Notes: generated from the letters alone by a model not told the origin. Shown: positions 1 through 8,631, counted from the first letter of the stretch. The stretch is 64,000 bases of DNA from Naasia lichenicola (GCF_004801885.1 NZ_SSSM01000004.1:186001-250000), one strand, 5' to 3'. Made by a program: numbers and translations.

Positions 1-36
1 ACCGAGAACGCCGACCGCGGCCTCGCCCAAGCCTGA
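1..36 (+). CDS. C-terminal end of an upstream gene (partial)
   Basis: Frame 1 reads eleven codons and a TGA, encoding TENADRGLAQA. Ten of the eleven sense codons end in G or C, as expected for real coding sequence here. Too little is present to assign a family. The stop lies 122 bp before the DUF1972 glycosyltransferase on the same strand, so it could be the preceding gene of the same unit. Confidence 0.5.
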   Translation, partial: TENADRGLAQA

Positions 37-158
37 ATCACCGCTTCACCTGCTCCACCGAACACCTGCTCCACCACAGCGGCCCTCCCAGCCGGTGCAC
101 CCACACCGGAGCCGAACGAACTTCCACCCGCCCACCTGTCACCCGAACGCAGGACATC

Positions 159-1469
159 ATGACCAACGCATCCTCCATCCCCGACGACGACACATTCGAA
201 GGGCTGCTCCAGAACGCGGCGCTCGCCAACGAAGCGCCCCGGCTCGAGGCACTCCCCCAGAAGCCGATGCGCATCGCGATGGTCGGGACGCGCGGGGTGC
301 CCGCCGCATACGGCGGATTCGAGACCGCGATCGAGGAGATCGGCCAGCGCCTGGTCGCTCGTGGCCATGAGGTCACCGTCTACTGCCGCGTGGGCAAGAA
401 CGGTGAGAAGCCGGCCACGCATCTCGGCATGAAGCTCGTCTACCTCCCCGCGATGAAGAAGAAGACCCTCGAGACACTTAGCCACACCGCCCTCTCGGCC
501 CTGCACATGATGGGCACCAAGGGTCACGATGCCGCGTTCGTCTTCAACGCCGCCAATGCTCCGTTCGTGCCGATGATCAAGGCCCGCCGCACCCCCGTCG
601 CCGTGCACGTCGACGGCCTCGAGTGGAAGCGCGGCAAGTGGGGCAAGTGGGGCAAGCGCTACTACCGCATGGCCGAAGAGTTCGCCGTGCGCACCGGCGA
701 CGCCCTCATCTCCGATGCCCAGGGCATCGCTGACTACTACGAGGCGGAGTTCGGCGTGCCGACCGAGCTGCTGACCTACGGCGCCAACCGCCTCACCGAC
801 GTCGCCACGGACAAGCTGGCCAAGCACGGACTCGAGGCCGGAAAGTTCCACGTCGCCGTCGCGCGCTTCGAGCCGGAGAACCACGTCGACGTCATCGTCG
901 AGGGCTACACCGCTAGCAAGGCCCAGTACCCGCTCGTCGTCGTGGGCTCCGCCCCATACGCCGAGGAGTACACCGACCGCATCGCGAAGATGGCCGCCGC
1001 CGACCCGCGCATCAAGATGCTCGGCGGAGTGTGGGACCAGGACGAGCTCAACCAGCTCTACGCACACGCGCGCACCTACATCCACGGCCACTCCGTGGGC
1101 GGCACCAACCCGTCCCTGCTGCGCGCGATGGGCGCCGGCACCGCCGTCATCGCCTTCGACGTCAACTTCAACCGCGAGGTCGCCGGCCCCGAAGGCATGT
1201 TCTTCTCCGAAGCCACGCAGCTCGCCCCGCACCTGCACGAGATCGAGGCCGACACCTGGCGCTACCTCGCCATCGGCCAGGCCATGCAGGACCGCGCGAT
1301 CAAGAACTACAACTGGGACGATGTGACCCTCGGCTACGAGGCACTCGCGATCAAGCTCGCCGCGGGCGACTCCATTCACGGCATCGCCAAGGGACGCCGC
1401 CGCAAGAAGGGCTGGCAGACCACCGCCGACGCCCTGCTCCCCGCGAAGTCCTCGGCGTCAACCCGCTGA
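159..1469 (+). CDS. DUF1972-type glycosyltransferase (GT4-like fold)
   Basis: The 436-aa protein probably transfers a sugar, often rhamnose in this family, to a lipid-linked or polysaccharide acceptor on the cytoplasmic side. After a roughly 38-residue leader it carries the DUF1972 motif GTRGVPAAYGGFETAIEEI at about residue 46. A GT4-like C-terminal half follows, with a VGSAPY segment and HGHSVGGTNPSLLRAMGAG, the usual nucleotide-sugar binding region. No membrane segment is seen. The ATG is preceded by a CAGGACATC Shine-Dalgarno-like stretch. The stop overlaps the next small ORF by one base, so the two are probably co-translated. Acceptor and donor cannot be read from sequence. Confidence 0.85.
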   Translation: MTNASSIPDDDTFEGLLQNAALANEAPRLEALPQKPMRIAMVGTRGVPAAYGGFETAIEEIGQRLVARGHEVTVYCRVGKNGEKPATHLGMKLVYLPAMKKKTLETLSHTALSALHMMGTKGHDAAFVFNAANAPFVPMIKARRTPVAVHVDGLEWKRGKWGKWGKRYYRMAEEFAVRTGDALISDAQGIADYYEAEFGVPTELLTYGANRLTDVATDKLAKHGLEAGKFHVAVARFEPENHVDVIVEGYTASKAQYPLVVVGSAPYAEEYTDRIAKMAAADPRIKMLGGVWDQDELNQLYAHARTYIHGHSVGGTNPSLLRAMGAGTAVIAFDVNFNREVAGPEGMFFSEATQLAPHLHEIEADTWRYLAIGQAMQDRAIKNYNWDDVTLGYEALAIKLAAGDSIHGIAKGRRRKKGWQTTADALLPAKSSASTR

Positions 1470-1636
1470 TGACACCGCTCGCCTCGGCGCGGACGCCACG
1501 CCCCATCGTGGCGCTCCGGCCGCCGACGAGCACCCTGCGGGCGAAGCCCGCTCCATGGCTGAGACAAGCAATCTGGACGATCGCGGCGCTCGGCGCCACG
1601 ATCGGCCTCTTCATCGCCGTGGCACCGTACCTCTAG
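1469..1636 (+). CDS. 55-aa single-pass membrane peptide
   Basis: The ATG overlaps the TGA of the upstream glycosyltransferase (TGATG), a classic translational-coupling arrangement. The product has a basic, proline-rich N-terminus (about residues 1-32) and one hydrophobic segment, QAIWTIAALGATIGLFIAVA, near the C-terminus. No family is recognised. Position and coupling suggest a small partner that could hold the glycosyltransferase at the membrane; that role is inference. It may also be a chance ORF, although the membrane segment makes this less likely. Confidence 0.5.
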   Translation: MTPLASARTPRPIVALRPPTSTLRAKPAPWLRQAIWTIAALGATIGLFIAVAPYL

Positions 1637-2043
1637 GGCCTTTCCGCTCGGCGCAGACACCGCTCATCTCGCCCTGACGGCCATTGAGCGAAACGCCGAA
1701 CGACGCACCGCACTCGACACGCCCGAGATCGAGAATTTATCTCGAACTTTGGGGGACATGTCTCTGCGGATCGTTTCAACCTCTCAACACCGTGACACCC
1801 CCGAGCTGACGGGGATCGGGACACATCCGTCTCGCTATCTCTCCTGTCCCCCAAGCGGCGGACACGCCGAAATCCTTCAGCCGCCCCTCCCGTACCCCCC
1901 TCATGGGGGGTGTTACTGTTTCACCTGTTCAGCGGCCGGGGTCCCGAACACCCCGCCTCCCGAGGTCGCTTCCGTACGCCCTCGACGTCTCTCCACGGCC
2001 CTGCGCTGTGGTCTTTCGACGTGGGCGAAAACACAAGGCGACT
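1637..2043. other. 407-bp regulatory gap with three inverted repeats
   Basis: No gene is supported here. The gap holds TCGAGA-ATTTA-TCTCGA (1729-1745), the element TGTCCCCCAAGCGGCGGAC (1845-1863) and the perfect palindrome CCCCCC-TCAT-GGGGGG (1895-1910), followed by a possible -10 TACTGT at 1914-1919. It is the likely control region of the downstream beta-helix gene. Confidence 0.5.
1895..1910 (+). promoter_or_regulatory. C6-TCAT-G6 palindrome upstream of the first beta-helix gene
   Basis: This is a perfect 6-4-6 inverted repeat of the same C/G type as the operators described downstream. No TAnnnT lies 32-33 bp after it; a possible TACTGT starts only 4 bp after its end. An ATG inside the palindrome (1903) is in frame with the gene, but its position in the operator argues against it being the start. 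Confidence 0.45.
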
Positions 2044-3723
2044 ATGCGTTCTCAGCACAGAGCACCCTCCCAGCGGATCAGGTCCGGATACTCTCGATTC
2101 GGCCTCAGCGGCCGAGCCAAGGCGCTCGTCGGACTCGGTTCGGCGTTGGCTCTCGTCGGTGGCCTCAGTGTCGCCACGATGGTCATCGCGGATCCTCAGT
2201 ACGTCGCCCTCTGCGGCGCCGACGACTGCGCCAGCACCTCGGTGAGCGCATCGGGAGAGCCGTCGGCAGACCCGACGGTGGCAGTCGTCGCCCTCGATCC
2301 GGCAGCCACCGAGGTCTCACTGGTCAACCACAATGCGGTCGGCACCACGATCGTCAGCATCCTGGGCTACTTCGACAGCTCGAACCCTGCAGCCGAGGGC
2401 GCCAGCTACTCGGCTGCCGACGAGTCGCTCAACCTGCAGTATCAGCTCGGCAGCGACGAGAAGCGCACGGTCCGCCTGCCCAGCGTGCCGAGCGACGCCA
2501 AGACCGTACTGGTGAAGCTCGGAGGCCGCGACACCGCGACGATGAGCACCGAGAAGGCCAAGTCGAAGTGCGCGATGGTGGGCATCACCTCGGCGGGCAC
2601 CGTGACGGGCGAGCAGGTGCGCGACGCTCTGCATCATCGGGCCGTCGCAACCGCCACACCTGGCACGCCGACCCCGTCGGTGGTTCCCGGGGAGAACGAT
2701 GTCGTCGACGACATCATCGACGACGTCACCGACGGCCTGGGCCTCGGCGGTTCGACCGGCCCGACGGCGACGCCGAGTCCGACAGCAACGGCGACGCCAG
2801 TTCCCACCGCGACGGCGACGGCTTCCCCGGAGCCGGCCCCTGCTCCGGCCGAAACGGCTGCCCCGACACCCTCGACTCCCAGCACCCCATCCGCGCCGAC
2901 CCCTCCGACGACTCCAGCCCCGGCTCCATCTACGGGATCAGGTTCCGGCTCCGGCAGCTCGAACCCTGCGGGCCAGTTCGGAGTGCCCGCCGGCACCAAG
3001 CTGACCGTCGTCTACGGCGACCAGACGGTGACCCAGGCAGGCGCCGTGATCGACTCACTCGACATCCACGGCCGAGTGATCATCCGTGCCAACAATGTGA
3101 CGATCAAGAATTCGATCGTCCGCGGCACCGACTCTGGAGGCAAGTACGGTCTCGTCGACAACATGAAGGGCTACTCCGGCCTGAAGGTCCTCGACACCGA
3201 GATCGTGCCCACCAATCCGAACTGGACCAACAACGGCATCATGGGCTGGAACTTCGAGCTGCATGGAGTCAACATCCACGGCACAGTCGATCAGGTCAGC
3301 GTCGCAGGAAGCAACGTGGTCGTGGCCGACTCATGGCTGCACGACTCGATCTTCTATGCCGATGACCCCGACCACACCGACGGCTCTCACCAGGACAACA
3401 TCGAGATCGTCAGCGGCGACAACATCCTCGTCACCGGCAACACCATGACCGGCACGAACAATGCCGCCATCCAGGTGACGCAGGACCGCGGCAAGGTGTC
3501 GAACCTGACGATCACGAAGAACTTCATGGACAACGGCGACTGCCAGATCAACATCTCCGAGAAGGACAAGGGGCCGATCAGCGGCATCACGATCTCGAAC
3601 AACACCTTCGGGGTCAACGGCAACATCAGGGGCTGCGGTGTCGTCGGTCCGACCAGCACCATCGTCAACCTGATCAGCAACCTCTTCTCGAACGGCGGCT
3701 CTGTCGTGGTGAAGAAGGGCTGA
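2044..3723 (+). CDS. secreted/anchored right-handed beta-helix protein with N-terminal accessory domain
   Basis: The 559-aa surface protein belongs to a four-member paralogous set in this window. It has a basic start and a hydrophobic segment at about residues 26-47 (signal or anchor). A cysteine-containing domain follows (about 50-195), then a Pro/Thr/Ala/Ser-rich linker (about 200-305) and a beta-helix domain (about 306-559). The last has repeated VTIKNSIVRG-type rungs, the motif HTDGSHQDNI and a late CQINISEK. The fold resembles pectate-lyase-like helices, so glycan binding or cleavage is plausible but unproven. The ATG at 2044 is preferred because upstream in-frame starts fall in the palindromic control region and AAGGCG precedes it. 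Confidence 0.75.
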   Translation: MRSQHRAPSQRIRSGYSRFGLSGRAKALVGLGSALALVGGLSVATMVIADPQYVALCGADDCASTSVSASGEPSADPTVAVVALDPAATEVSLVNHNAVGTTIVSILGYFDSSNPAAEGASYSAADESLNLQYQLGSDEKRTVRLPSVPSDAKTVLVKLGGRDTATMSTEKAKSKCAMVGITSAGTVTGEQVRDALHHRAVATATPGTPTPSVVPGENDVVDDIIDDVTDGLGLGGSTGPTATPSPTATATPVPTATATASPEPAPAPAETAAPTPSTPSTPSAPTPPTTPAPAPSTGSGSGSGSSNPAGQFGVPAGTKLTVVYGDQTVTQAGAVIDSLDIHGRVIIRANNVTIKNSIVRGTDSGGKYGLVDNMKGYSGLKVLDTEIVPTNPNWTNNGIMGWNFELHGVNIHGTVDQVSVAGSNVVVADSWLHDSIFYADDPDHTDGSHQDNIEIVSGDNILVTGNTMTGTNNAAIQVTQDRGKVSNLTITKNFMDNGDCQINISEKDKGPISGITISNNTFGVNGNIRGCGVVGPTSTIVNLISNLFSNGGSVVVKKG

Positions 3724-4048
3724 TCACCTCTCTGCTCCACAGAGGAGGCGGGTGTCCATCGGGACGCCCGCCTCCTCTTCTGCTTCCCGAGGCATCCGAT
3801 CTACGCAGGCAGGTGAGCCCTGGCGGCCGCGCCAGGAAATCCGTTCCTATCAATTTCCGATGCTCGGTGGTATCAAATCCGCTCCGGGAAGAATCCGCTG
3901 GTCACAGGCTTGTTACGAAGTTCAGGTCTCTCAAGGCTCGAGGCAATGTGATCCCAGAACCTTCAACTCCAGATTCATACTCACGCAACGAAACGTCTCC
4001 TAGGGTCCTTCTTGACCAGCCCCTCGACCACCCGAAACGAGAGACATC
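3724..4048. other. 325-bp intergenic gap
   Basis: It contains a strong terminator at 3742-3777 and a possible -10 (TAGGGT, 4001-4006) for the next gene. No CCCC/GGGG operator lies 32 bp upstream of that box. No convincing coding sequence is present. Confidence 0.5.
3742..3777 (+). terminator. intrinsic-type terminator after first beta-helix gene
   Basis: A 16-bp stem (3742-3757 with 3762-3777, one G-T pair) closes an ATCG tetraloop, 18 bp after the stop codon, followed by TTCTG. Confidence 0.8.
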
Positions 4049-4939
4049 GTGGCCACCCCTACACACCTGTCTGCAACATCCATTCGCCCTCCTCGTCGCT
4101 GGAATCTCCTCGCAGCCGCTGCGGCCATCTTGGCTCTGGCATTCGCGGTCGTCCCGGGTCAGCCCGCTCATGCAGCTGCCAGCGCGAGCACTACCGGCGT
4201 CCCTTCCGGAACCAGCCTCACGACCGTCTACGGCGACATCAGGGTCACGACCGCCGGCACGGTGATCAGCGGCAAGGACATCCACGGCCGGGTGATCATC
4301 AAGGCAGCCAACGTGACCATCAAGAATTCCATCGTGCGGGGCACCGATGCCGGAGGCAAGTACGGACTCGTCGACAACATGGGCAACTACTCCGGCCTCA
4401 AAGTGATCGATACCGAGATCGTCGCGACGAAGCCGAACTGGACGGTCAACGGCATCATGGGGTCGAACTTCTCACTCCAGCGCGTGGAGATCCACAACAC
4501 GGTGGACCAGGTGAGCATCACCGGGAGCAACGTGTCCATCACGGACTCGTGGCTGCACGGCAGCCTCTGGTACAGCTACGACGCCGATCACTCAGACGGG
4601 TCGCACAACGACAACATCGAGATCACCGGCGGAAGCAACATCGCGCTCAGCGGAAACACCTTCGCCGACGCTGACAACGCGGCACTCATGGTCACCCAGG
4701 ACCGCGCCAAGGTCTCGAATCTGACGGTCTCGGGCAACAGGATCAGCGGCGGCGACTGCTCGATCAACGTGTCCGAAAAGGGCAAGGGCGCCATCCTCGG
4801 CTTCTCGGTGAAGAGCAACACCTTCGCCGCCGACACCACGATCAAGCACTGCGCGATCGTCGCTCCGACCACCACCAAGATCAGCCTCTCCGGCAACACC
4901 TTCCTCGACGGGTTCCTCGTCTCGGTCCTCAAGGGCTGA
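4049..4939 (+). CDS. secreted right-handed beta-helix protein (short form)
   Basis: The 296-aa protein is an exported beta-helix alone, without the N-terminal accessory domain of the paralogue before it. A signal peptide covers about residues 1-43 (RRW, hydrophobic core, then PGQPAHAA). The helix begins at GVPSGTSLTTVYGDI and keeps the paralogue signatures HSDGSHNDNI and CSINVSEKGKG. The start is GTG, preceded by GAGAGACATC. A -10 (TAGGGT, 4001-4006) lies upstream, but no C/G operator is visible at the usual distance. This gene may therefore be regulated differently from its neighbours. Confidence 0.75.
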   Translation: MATPTHLSATSIRPPRRWNLLAAAAAILALAFAVVPGQPAHAAASASTTGVPSGTSLTTVYGDIRVTTAGTVISGKDIHGRVIIKAANVTIKNSIVRGTDAGGKYGLVDNMGNYSGLKVIDTEIVATKPNWTVNGIMGSNFSLQRVEIHNTVDQVSITGSNVSITDSWLHGSLWYSYDADHSDGSHNDNIEITGGSNIALSGNTFADADNAALMVTQDRAKVSNLTVSGNRISGGDCSINVSEKGKGAILGFSVKSNTFAADTTIKHCAIVAPTTTKISLSGNTFLDGFLVSVLKG

Positions 4940-4964
4940 TCCGGCTGCTGCCCGATTCGTGCAG

Positions 4965-4977
4965 CCCCCCCCCCCCC
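4965..4977 (+). repeat. homopolymeric tract of 13 C
   Basis: Thirteen consecutive cytosines lie between the stop codon at 4939 and the terminator stem. The tract is not inside a reading frame. Such tracts are length-unstable and also prone to assembly error. Confidence 0.9.
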
Positions 4978-5025
4978 ACACGCGGAATGCCCCGCCGACG
5001 TCGGTCGGCGGGGCATTCCGCGTGT
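4978..5025. terminator. bidirectional terminator between convergent beta-helix genes
   Basis: A perfect 22-bp stem (4978-4999 with 5004-5025) closes a GTCG loop. It lies between the + strand stop at 4939 and the - strand stop at 5037, so it can serve both genes. Confidence 0.85.
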
Positions 5026-5036
5026 CGCGAGCGCGG

Positions 5037-6080
5037 CTAGCCGCGCTTGACGAAGTTCGCCGACGAGCCGTCGGGGTAGGTGTTGCCCGAGATCGCGACG
5101 GTGGTCGTATTGGGCACGATGACCTGGCAGTTGGGGATCGTGGTGTTCCCCGTGAAGACGTTGTCCATGACCGAGATGCCCTGGATCGGGCCGAGGTCCT
5201 TCTCCGAGAAGTTCAGGCTGCACCAGCCGCCGCTCACGTGATTGCCCGTGAAGGAGACGTTCTTGATGATGCCCCGCAGCTGGCTGAGCTGCAGGTTGGC
5301 GTTGTCCTGCCCGCTCATGTAGTTGTCCTTGACGACCAGGTTCTCGACGACGAACACCTCGATGTTGTCGTCGTGGCTCGGGCCGTTCTCGTGGGTCGGG
5401 TCGACGAGGTAATGCAGGTTGTCGTGGAACCAGTTGCCCTCGATGAGCACGTTCGGTCCGGTGATGTCGACCTGGTCGATCACCTCGTGGACGTTCGAGC
5501 CTCGCAGGGTGAAGTTGTAGCCCATGATGCCGTTGACGTAGAGCGACGAGACGGTGGGCACGATCTCCACGTTCTCCACGACGAGGTTGGCGAAGCCGTC
5601 ACGAGCATCGATCATGCCGTGCTTGCTGCCGCTGTCGGCGCCGCGGATGATCGAGTTGCGGATGGTCACGTTCTCCGCCTTGACGATGATCCGCCCGTGC
5701 AGGTCGAGCCCCTCGACGACCGTGCCGGCCTTCGTGATCTTGAGGTCGTGGTACACCGGCTTGAGGTATATCCCGGATGGCACACCTGCGCCGTTCGGAT
5801 TCTCGAGCATCGTGTCCTCCGGGGCGGGAGTCGACTCGACCGTCGAGCTGGGCGCAGGCGCAGCGGCCGCGCCGATGCCGTCGCCACCGGGCCCGCCGGT
5901 CGCGGTGTGGTTCGCGGCGATGACGCCGATGATCCCCACGACTACCGCGACGACGACGGCGAGCGCACCGAAGGTCAACCAGCCTCGAAGCAGCCGGCGT
6001 GAGCGACGGCGACGAGCCGAGCGAGGCTCGCGCCACGAGGTCGAACGAGGGTGTGCGACATTGCTGGGGTTGCTGGTCAT
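5037..6080 (-). CDS. membrane-anchored right-handed beta-helix protein
   Basis: The 347-aa protein is the third paralogue, on the opposite strand. It has an arginine-rich cytoplasmic N-terminus (RSARRRRSRRLLR) and one membrane segment at about residues 30-55. A short Ala/Pro/Ser linker leads to the beta-helix domain, which starts at GVPSGIYLKPVYHDL. Signature motifs diverge slightly: HENGPSHDDNIEV and CSLNFSEKDLG. ATG 6080 is chosen because more upstream starts run into the promoter. A palindrome (6235-6250) and TAAAGT -10 (6210-6205) give an inferred transcript start near 6198 and a leader of about 115 nt. The gene faces a shared terminator. Confidence 0.75.
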   Translation of the reverse strand: MTSNPSNVAHPRSTSWREPRSARRRRSRRLLRGWLTFGALAVVVAVVVGIIGVIAANHTATGGPGGDGIGAAAAPAPSSTVESTPAPEDTMLENPNGAGVPSGIYLKPVYHDLKITKAGTVVEGLDLHGRIIVKAENVTIRNSIIRGADSGSKHGMIDARDGFANLVVENVEIVPTVSSLYVNGIMGYNFTLRGSNVHEVIDQVDITGPNVLIEGNWFHDNLHYLVDPTHENGPSHDDNIEVFVVENLVVKDNYMSGQDNANLQLSQLRGIIKNVSFTGNHVSGGWCSLNFSEKDLGPIQGISVMDNVFTGNTTIPNCQVIVPNTTTVAISGNTYPDGSSANFVKRG

Positions 6081-6204
6081 CACTGGCTTTCGGGTGGTCG
6101 CGCACGACGACTGCACGGTCGCGACAAGACGGTGGTCGGGGTCGACCGGCCGCGGAACGGGTATCCCACAGCGCTGATGCACGGCGTGTCGGCGCCGCAC
6201 GGTC

Positions 6205-6250
6205 ACTTTACGCGCGCCGAGAAGCGATGAGCACTCCCTCTTTAGAGGGA
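6205..6250 (-). promoter_or_regulatory. operator plus -10 for the minus-strand beta-helix gene
   Basis: TCCCTC-TTTA-GAGGGA (6235-6250, perfect arms, centre 6242.5) lies 32.5 bp from the first base of a minus-strand -10, TAAAGT (T at 6210). This is the same spacing as at the other C/G operators. No -35 is evident. On the + side no -10 lies at that distance; the + gene's possible TACCTT is at 6301-6306. Confidence 0.65.
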
Positions 6251-6338
6251 CGAATCCACAGCTTCATCTGGGCAAACCCTTGCTTCCCGCACGCGAGTGG
6301 TACCTTTGCCGCCCAGCCCGCCCCTACCCAAGGCACTC

Positions 6339-7811
6339 ATGATCACCACGGCGCCTGCGCGCCGCTCCCGATGGCGCCCACTCATCGGCGGTCTGGCTGC
6401 GGCAGTCCTGGTGGCGACCATCACTGGTGTGATACTCGGGAACGTCAGCCCAGGCGAACCCGGAACCATCACCCTGTGCGGTGTCAGCGAGTGCGTCGCC
6501 ACCCCGGTGGCTGCCGACGGCTCCCCCGCGTCCGACTCCACGTTCGCCCTGGTGGGGATGGAACCCGACCGCGGGCGGCTGACCGTCAGCAACGAAGGTG
6601 CGATCGGGGCGACTGCCCTCCGCATATTGGGCTTCTTCGACTCGGCGGACCCGAGCCGAGAGTCGGCCGCGTTCACTCCGGCCGACCCCAGTCTTCATCT
6701 GCGCTATCCCTTGGCGAGTGGGCAAGCGGTCTCCTTCTCCCTGCCACTCGTGCCATCGAACGCACGATCCGTGCTCGTCGAACTCGGCGGCCCGTCGCCC
6801 GATGGGCCGCCGATGGATGGCGGCGCCATCACAGAGGCTCCGTGCGCCCGGCTCGACTCGACCGGGTGCCGGATAGCCTCGATCCGCGTGACGGCAGCAG
6901 GCGAAGCGGACGAGGGTCAGGTGCAGGCAGCTCTTGAGGCGCACGCGGTCACGCATTCCCCGAGTTCTGCACCGGGAGATCCGGCGGTGTCGGCGGTGTC
7001 CGCGGCACTCGCCCGCGATGCGCTCCATCAGCTCGCGGTGGAGGGGCGCCCCGTACCGCGCTCCGTCGGAGTGCCTTCAGGAACCGCCCTCACCCGAGTC
7101 GACGGCGACATCAGGGTGACTCAGGCTGGAACCGTTCTGGACAAGCTGGACATCCACGGACGCGTCATCGTGGAGGCGCCCGACGTGACGATCATCGACT
7201 CCATCGTCCGCGGTCGAGACGAGGGAAGCCGCTACGGGCTCGTAAATGCGTTAGCCGGCCAACCCGGACTCCGGATCATCGACAGCGAGATCGTGGCCAC
7301 CGTCGGCAACTACACGGTGAACGGCATCATGGGCTACAACTTCGAGCTGACCCGGGTGGACATCCATGGGGTGGTGGATAACGTCCACGTCACTGGCGGC
7401 GATGTGGTGATCGCCGACTCCTACTTGCACGGCAACCTGCACTACGCCGACGACCCCACCCACGCCGACGGCTCTCACGACGACAACATCCAGATCCAGA
7501 CCGGCGACAACATCCTCATCACGGGCAACCGGATGCGCGACGCCCATAACGCCGCAGTGCAGATCACCCAGGATCAGGGTCCCGTGTCCAACGTCACCAT
7601 CGCCGGCAACGACATCGACAACGGCGGCTGCTCCATCAACATCTCGGAGAAGGGCAGAGGCGCGATCGTCGGCCTGACGATCACCGACAACAGGTTCGGC
7701 CTCAATATGACCGTGTCTCGCTGTGGTGTCGTCGGCCCGCCGAGCACCGTCATCGATCTCAGCCGCAACACCTTCACCGACGGCTCGGTAGTGAGCGTCC
7801 TCCGCGGATGA
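6339..7811 (+). CDS. membrane-anchored beta-helix protein with N-terminal accessory domain
   Basis: The 490-aa fourth paralogue has the same two-domain plan as the gene at 2044. A basic N-terminus and hydrophobic segment (about residues 12-38) precede an accessory domain (about 45-200), whose LCGVSEC and LGFFDSADP match LCGADDC and LGYFDSSNP in that relative. The beta-helix (about 243-490) starts at GVPSGTALTRVDGDI and carries HADGSHDDNIQI and CSINISEKGRG. The low-complexity linker is largely missing here. ATG 6339 is preferred because the earlier in-frame GTG (6297) precedes the likely -10, TACCTT at 6301-6306. Enzymatic activity is not established. Confidence 0.75.
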   Translation: MITTAPARRSRWRPLIGGLAAAVLVATITGVILGNVSPGEPGTITLCGVSECVATPVAADGSPASDSTFALVGMEPDRGRLTVSNEGAIGATALRILGFFDSADPSRESAAFTPADPSLHLRYPLASGQAVSFSLPLVPSNARSVLVELGGPSPDGPPMDGGAITEAPCARLDSTGCRIASIRVTAAGEADEGQVQAALEAHAVTHSPSSAPGDPAVSAVSAALARDALHQLAVEGRPVPRSVGVPSGTALTRVDGDIRVTQAGTVLDKLDIHGRVIVEAPDVTIIDSIVRGRDEGSRYGLVNALAGQPGLRIIDSEIVATVGNYTVNGIMGYNFELTRVDIHGVVDNVHVTGGDVVIADSYLHGNLHYADDPTHADGSHDDNIQIQTGDNILITGNRMRDAHNAAVQITQDQGPVSNVTIAGNDIDNGGCSINISEKGRGAIVGLTITDNRFGLNMTVSRCGVVGPPSTVIDLSRNTFTDGSVVSVLRG

Positions 7812-7843
7812 GAGTGTCCTCATCGGTCAACTTCCAGAAGCGT

Positions 7844-7889
7844 CCCCCTGTAAAGGGGAGTGCCCACGGAAATTCCAGGAGGTTAGAGT
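7844..7889 (+). promoter_or_regulatory. C/G operator and -10 for the 227-aa anchored protein
   Basis: CCCCT-GTAA-AGGGG (7845-7858, centre 7851.5) sits 32.5 bp before TAGAGT (7884-7889). The -10 is 42 bp before the GTG start codon. There is no recognisable -35. Confidence 0.7.
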
Positions 7890-7930
7890 TGCGCTCCGGA
7901 GACTGACCAACCCCAGCAAGGACCCGAGAC

Positions 7931-8614
7931 GTGAGCACCGAACCGACGCCCGAGACCGCGCCCGACCAGCCAGCTCGGCGGCGCTGGATCGTCCCTGCTG
8001 CGATCGCCGCCGTGGTACTCGTCGTGGTGATCATCCTCGTGGCCGTCTTCTCCCCGAAGAACGCGGGCACCGTCACTCCCACGGACTCTCCGTCCACAAG
8101 CGCTTCGCCGTCCACTTCGGCTACTCCGACCTCGACCCCAAGCGCATCGGCCACGCCCACCACGCCTGCGACACCGCAGCCGACCTCGGGAACTCCGATC
8201 GAGGGCGAGCCCGGCGAGGAGGTGGAGGTCCCGATCACGGACACCCCCACCGTGGCTCAGGGAATCAGCACCTCTCTCGCTTCCATCAGCGCGGTCCAGG
8301 GCGTCGGCGACGAGCCGGGCGAGATCGCCGGCCCTGCGATCAAGTTCACCGTGAACATCATCAACAACACGTCGTCGGCAGTCTCACTGCGCGATGTGGT
8401 GGTCAACGTCGACTACGGCACTGACCGCACTCCCGCCTCCGAGCTGAACGACAGCGATGCCCCGGGATTCCCGTCGGAGGTCGCCGCCGGCCAGACGGCC
8501 GCGGGCACCTTCATCTTCACCGTGCCGGAAGACCAGCGCGACATCGTGCGCATCTCCCTCTTCTACTCCGTCGACACTCCCGTCGTCGTGTTCTCGGGCG
8601 CCGCGCCCCGCTAG
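7931..8614 (+). CDS. small membrane-anchored protein with DUF4352-like domain
   Basis: The 227-aa product has a short cytoplasmic N-terminus and one membrane segment (about residues 22-42). A Ser/Thr/Pro linker (about 47-95) leads to an extracellular beta-rich domain with FTVNIINNTSSAVSL and VPEDQRDIVRISLFY. This resembles DUF4352/immunoprotective extracellular-type Ig-like folds, a family assignment made by eye. The GTG start has AAGGACCC upstream. The gene has its own C/G operator promoter and a terminator after it, so it is a single-gene member of the surface regulon. Confidence 0.7.
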   Translation: MSTEPTPETAPDQPARRRWIVPAAIAAVVLVVVIILVAVFSPKNAGTVTPTDSPSTSASPSTSATPTSTPSASATPTTPATPQPTSGTPIEGEPGEEVEVPITDTPTVAQGISTSLASISAVQGVGDEPGEIAGPAIKFTVNIINNTSSAVSLRDVVVNVDYGTDRTPASELNDSDAPGFPSEVAAGQTAAGTFIFTVPEDQRDIVRISLFYSVDTPVVVFSGAAPR

Positions 8615-8631
8615 AGGGATCGGCGGTACCG

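Noticed and set aside
1749-3365. 538-aa plus-strand frame overlapping the first beta-helix gene
   Set aside because: Composition is Arg/Ser/Pro-rich without motifs, while the overlapping frame encodes a clear paralogue of three neighbours.
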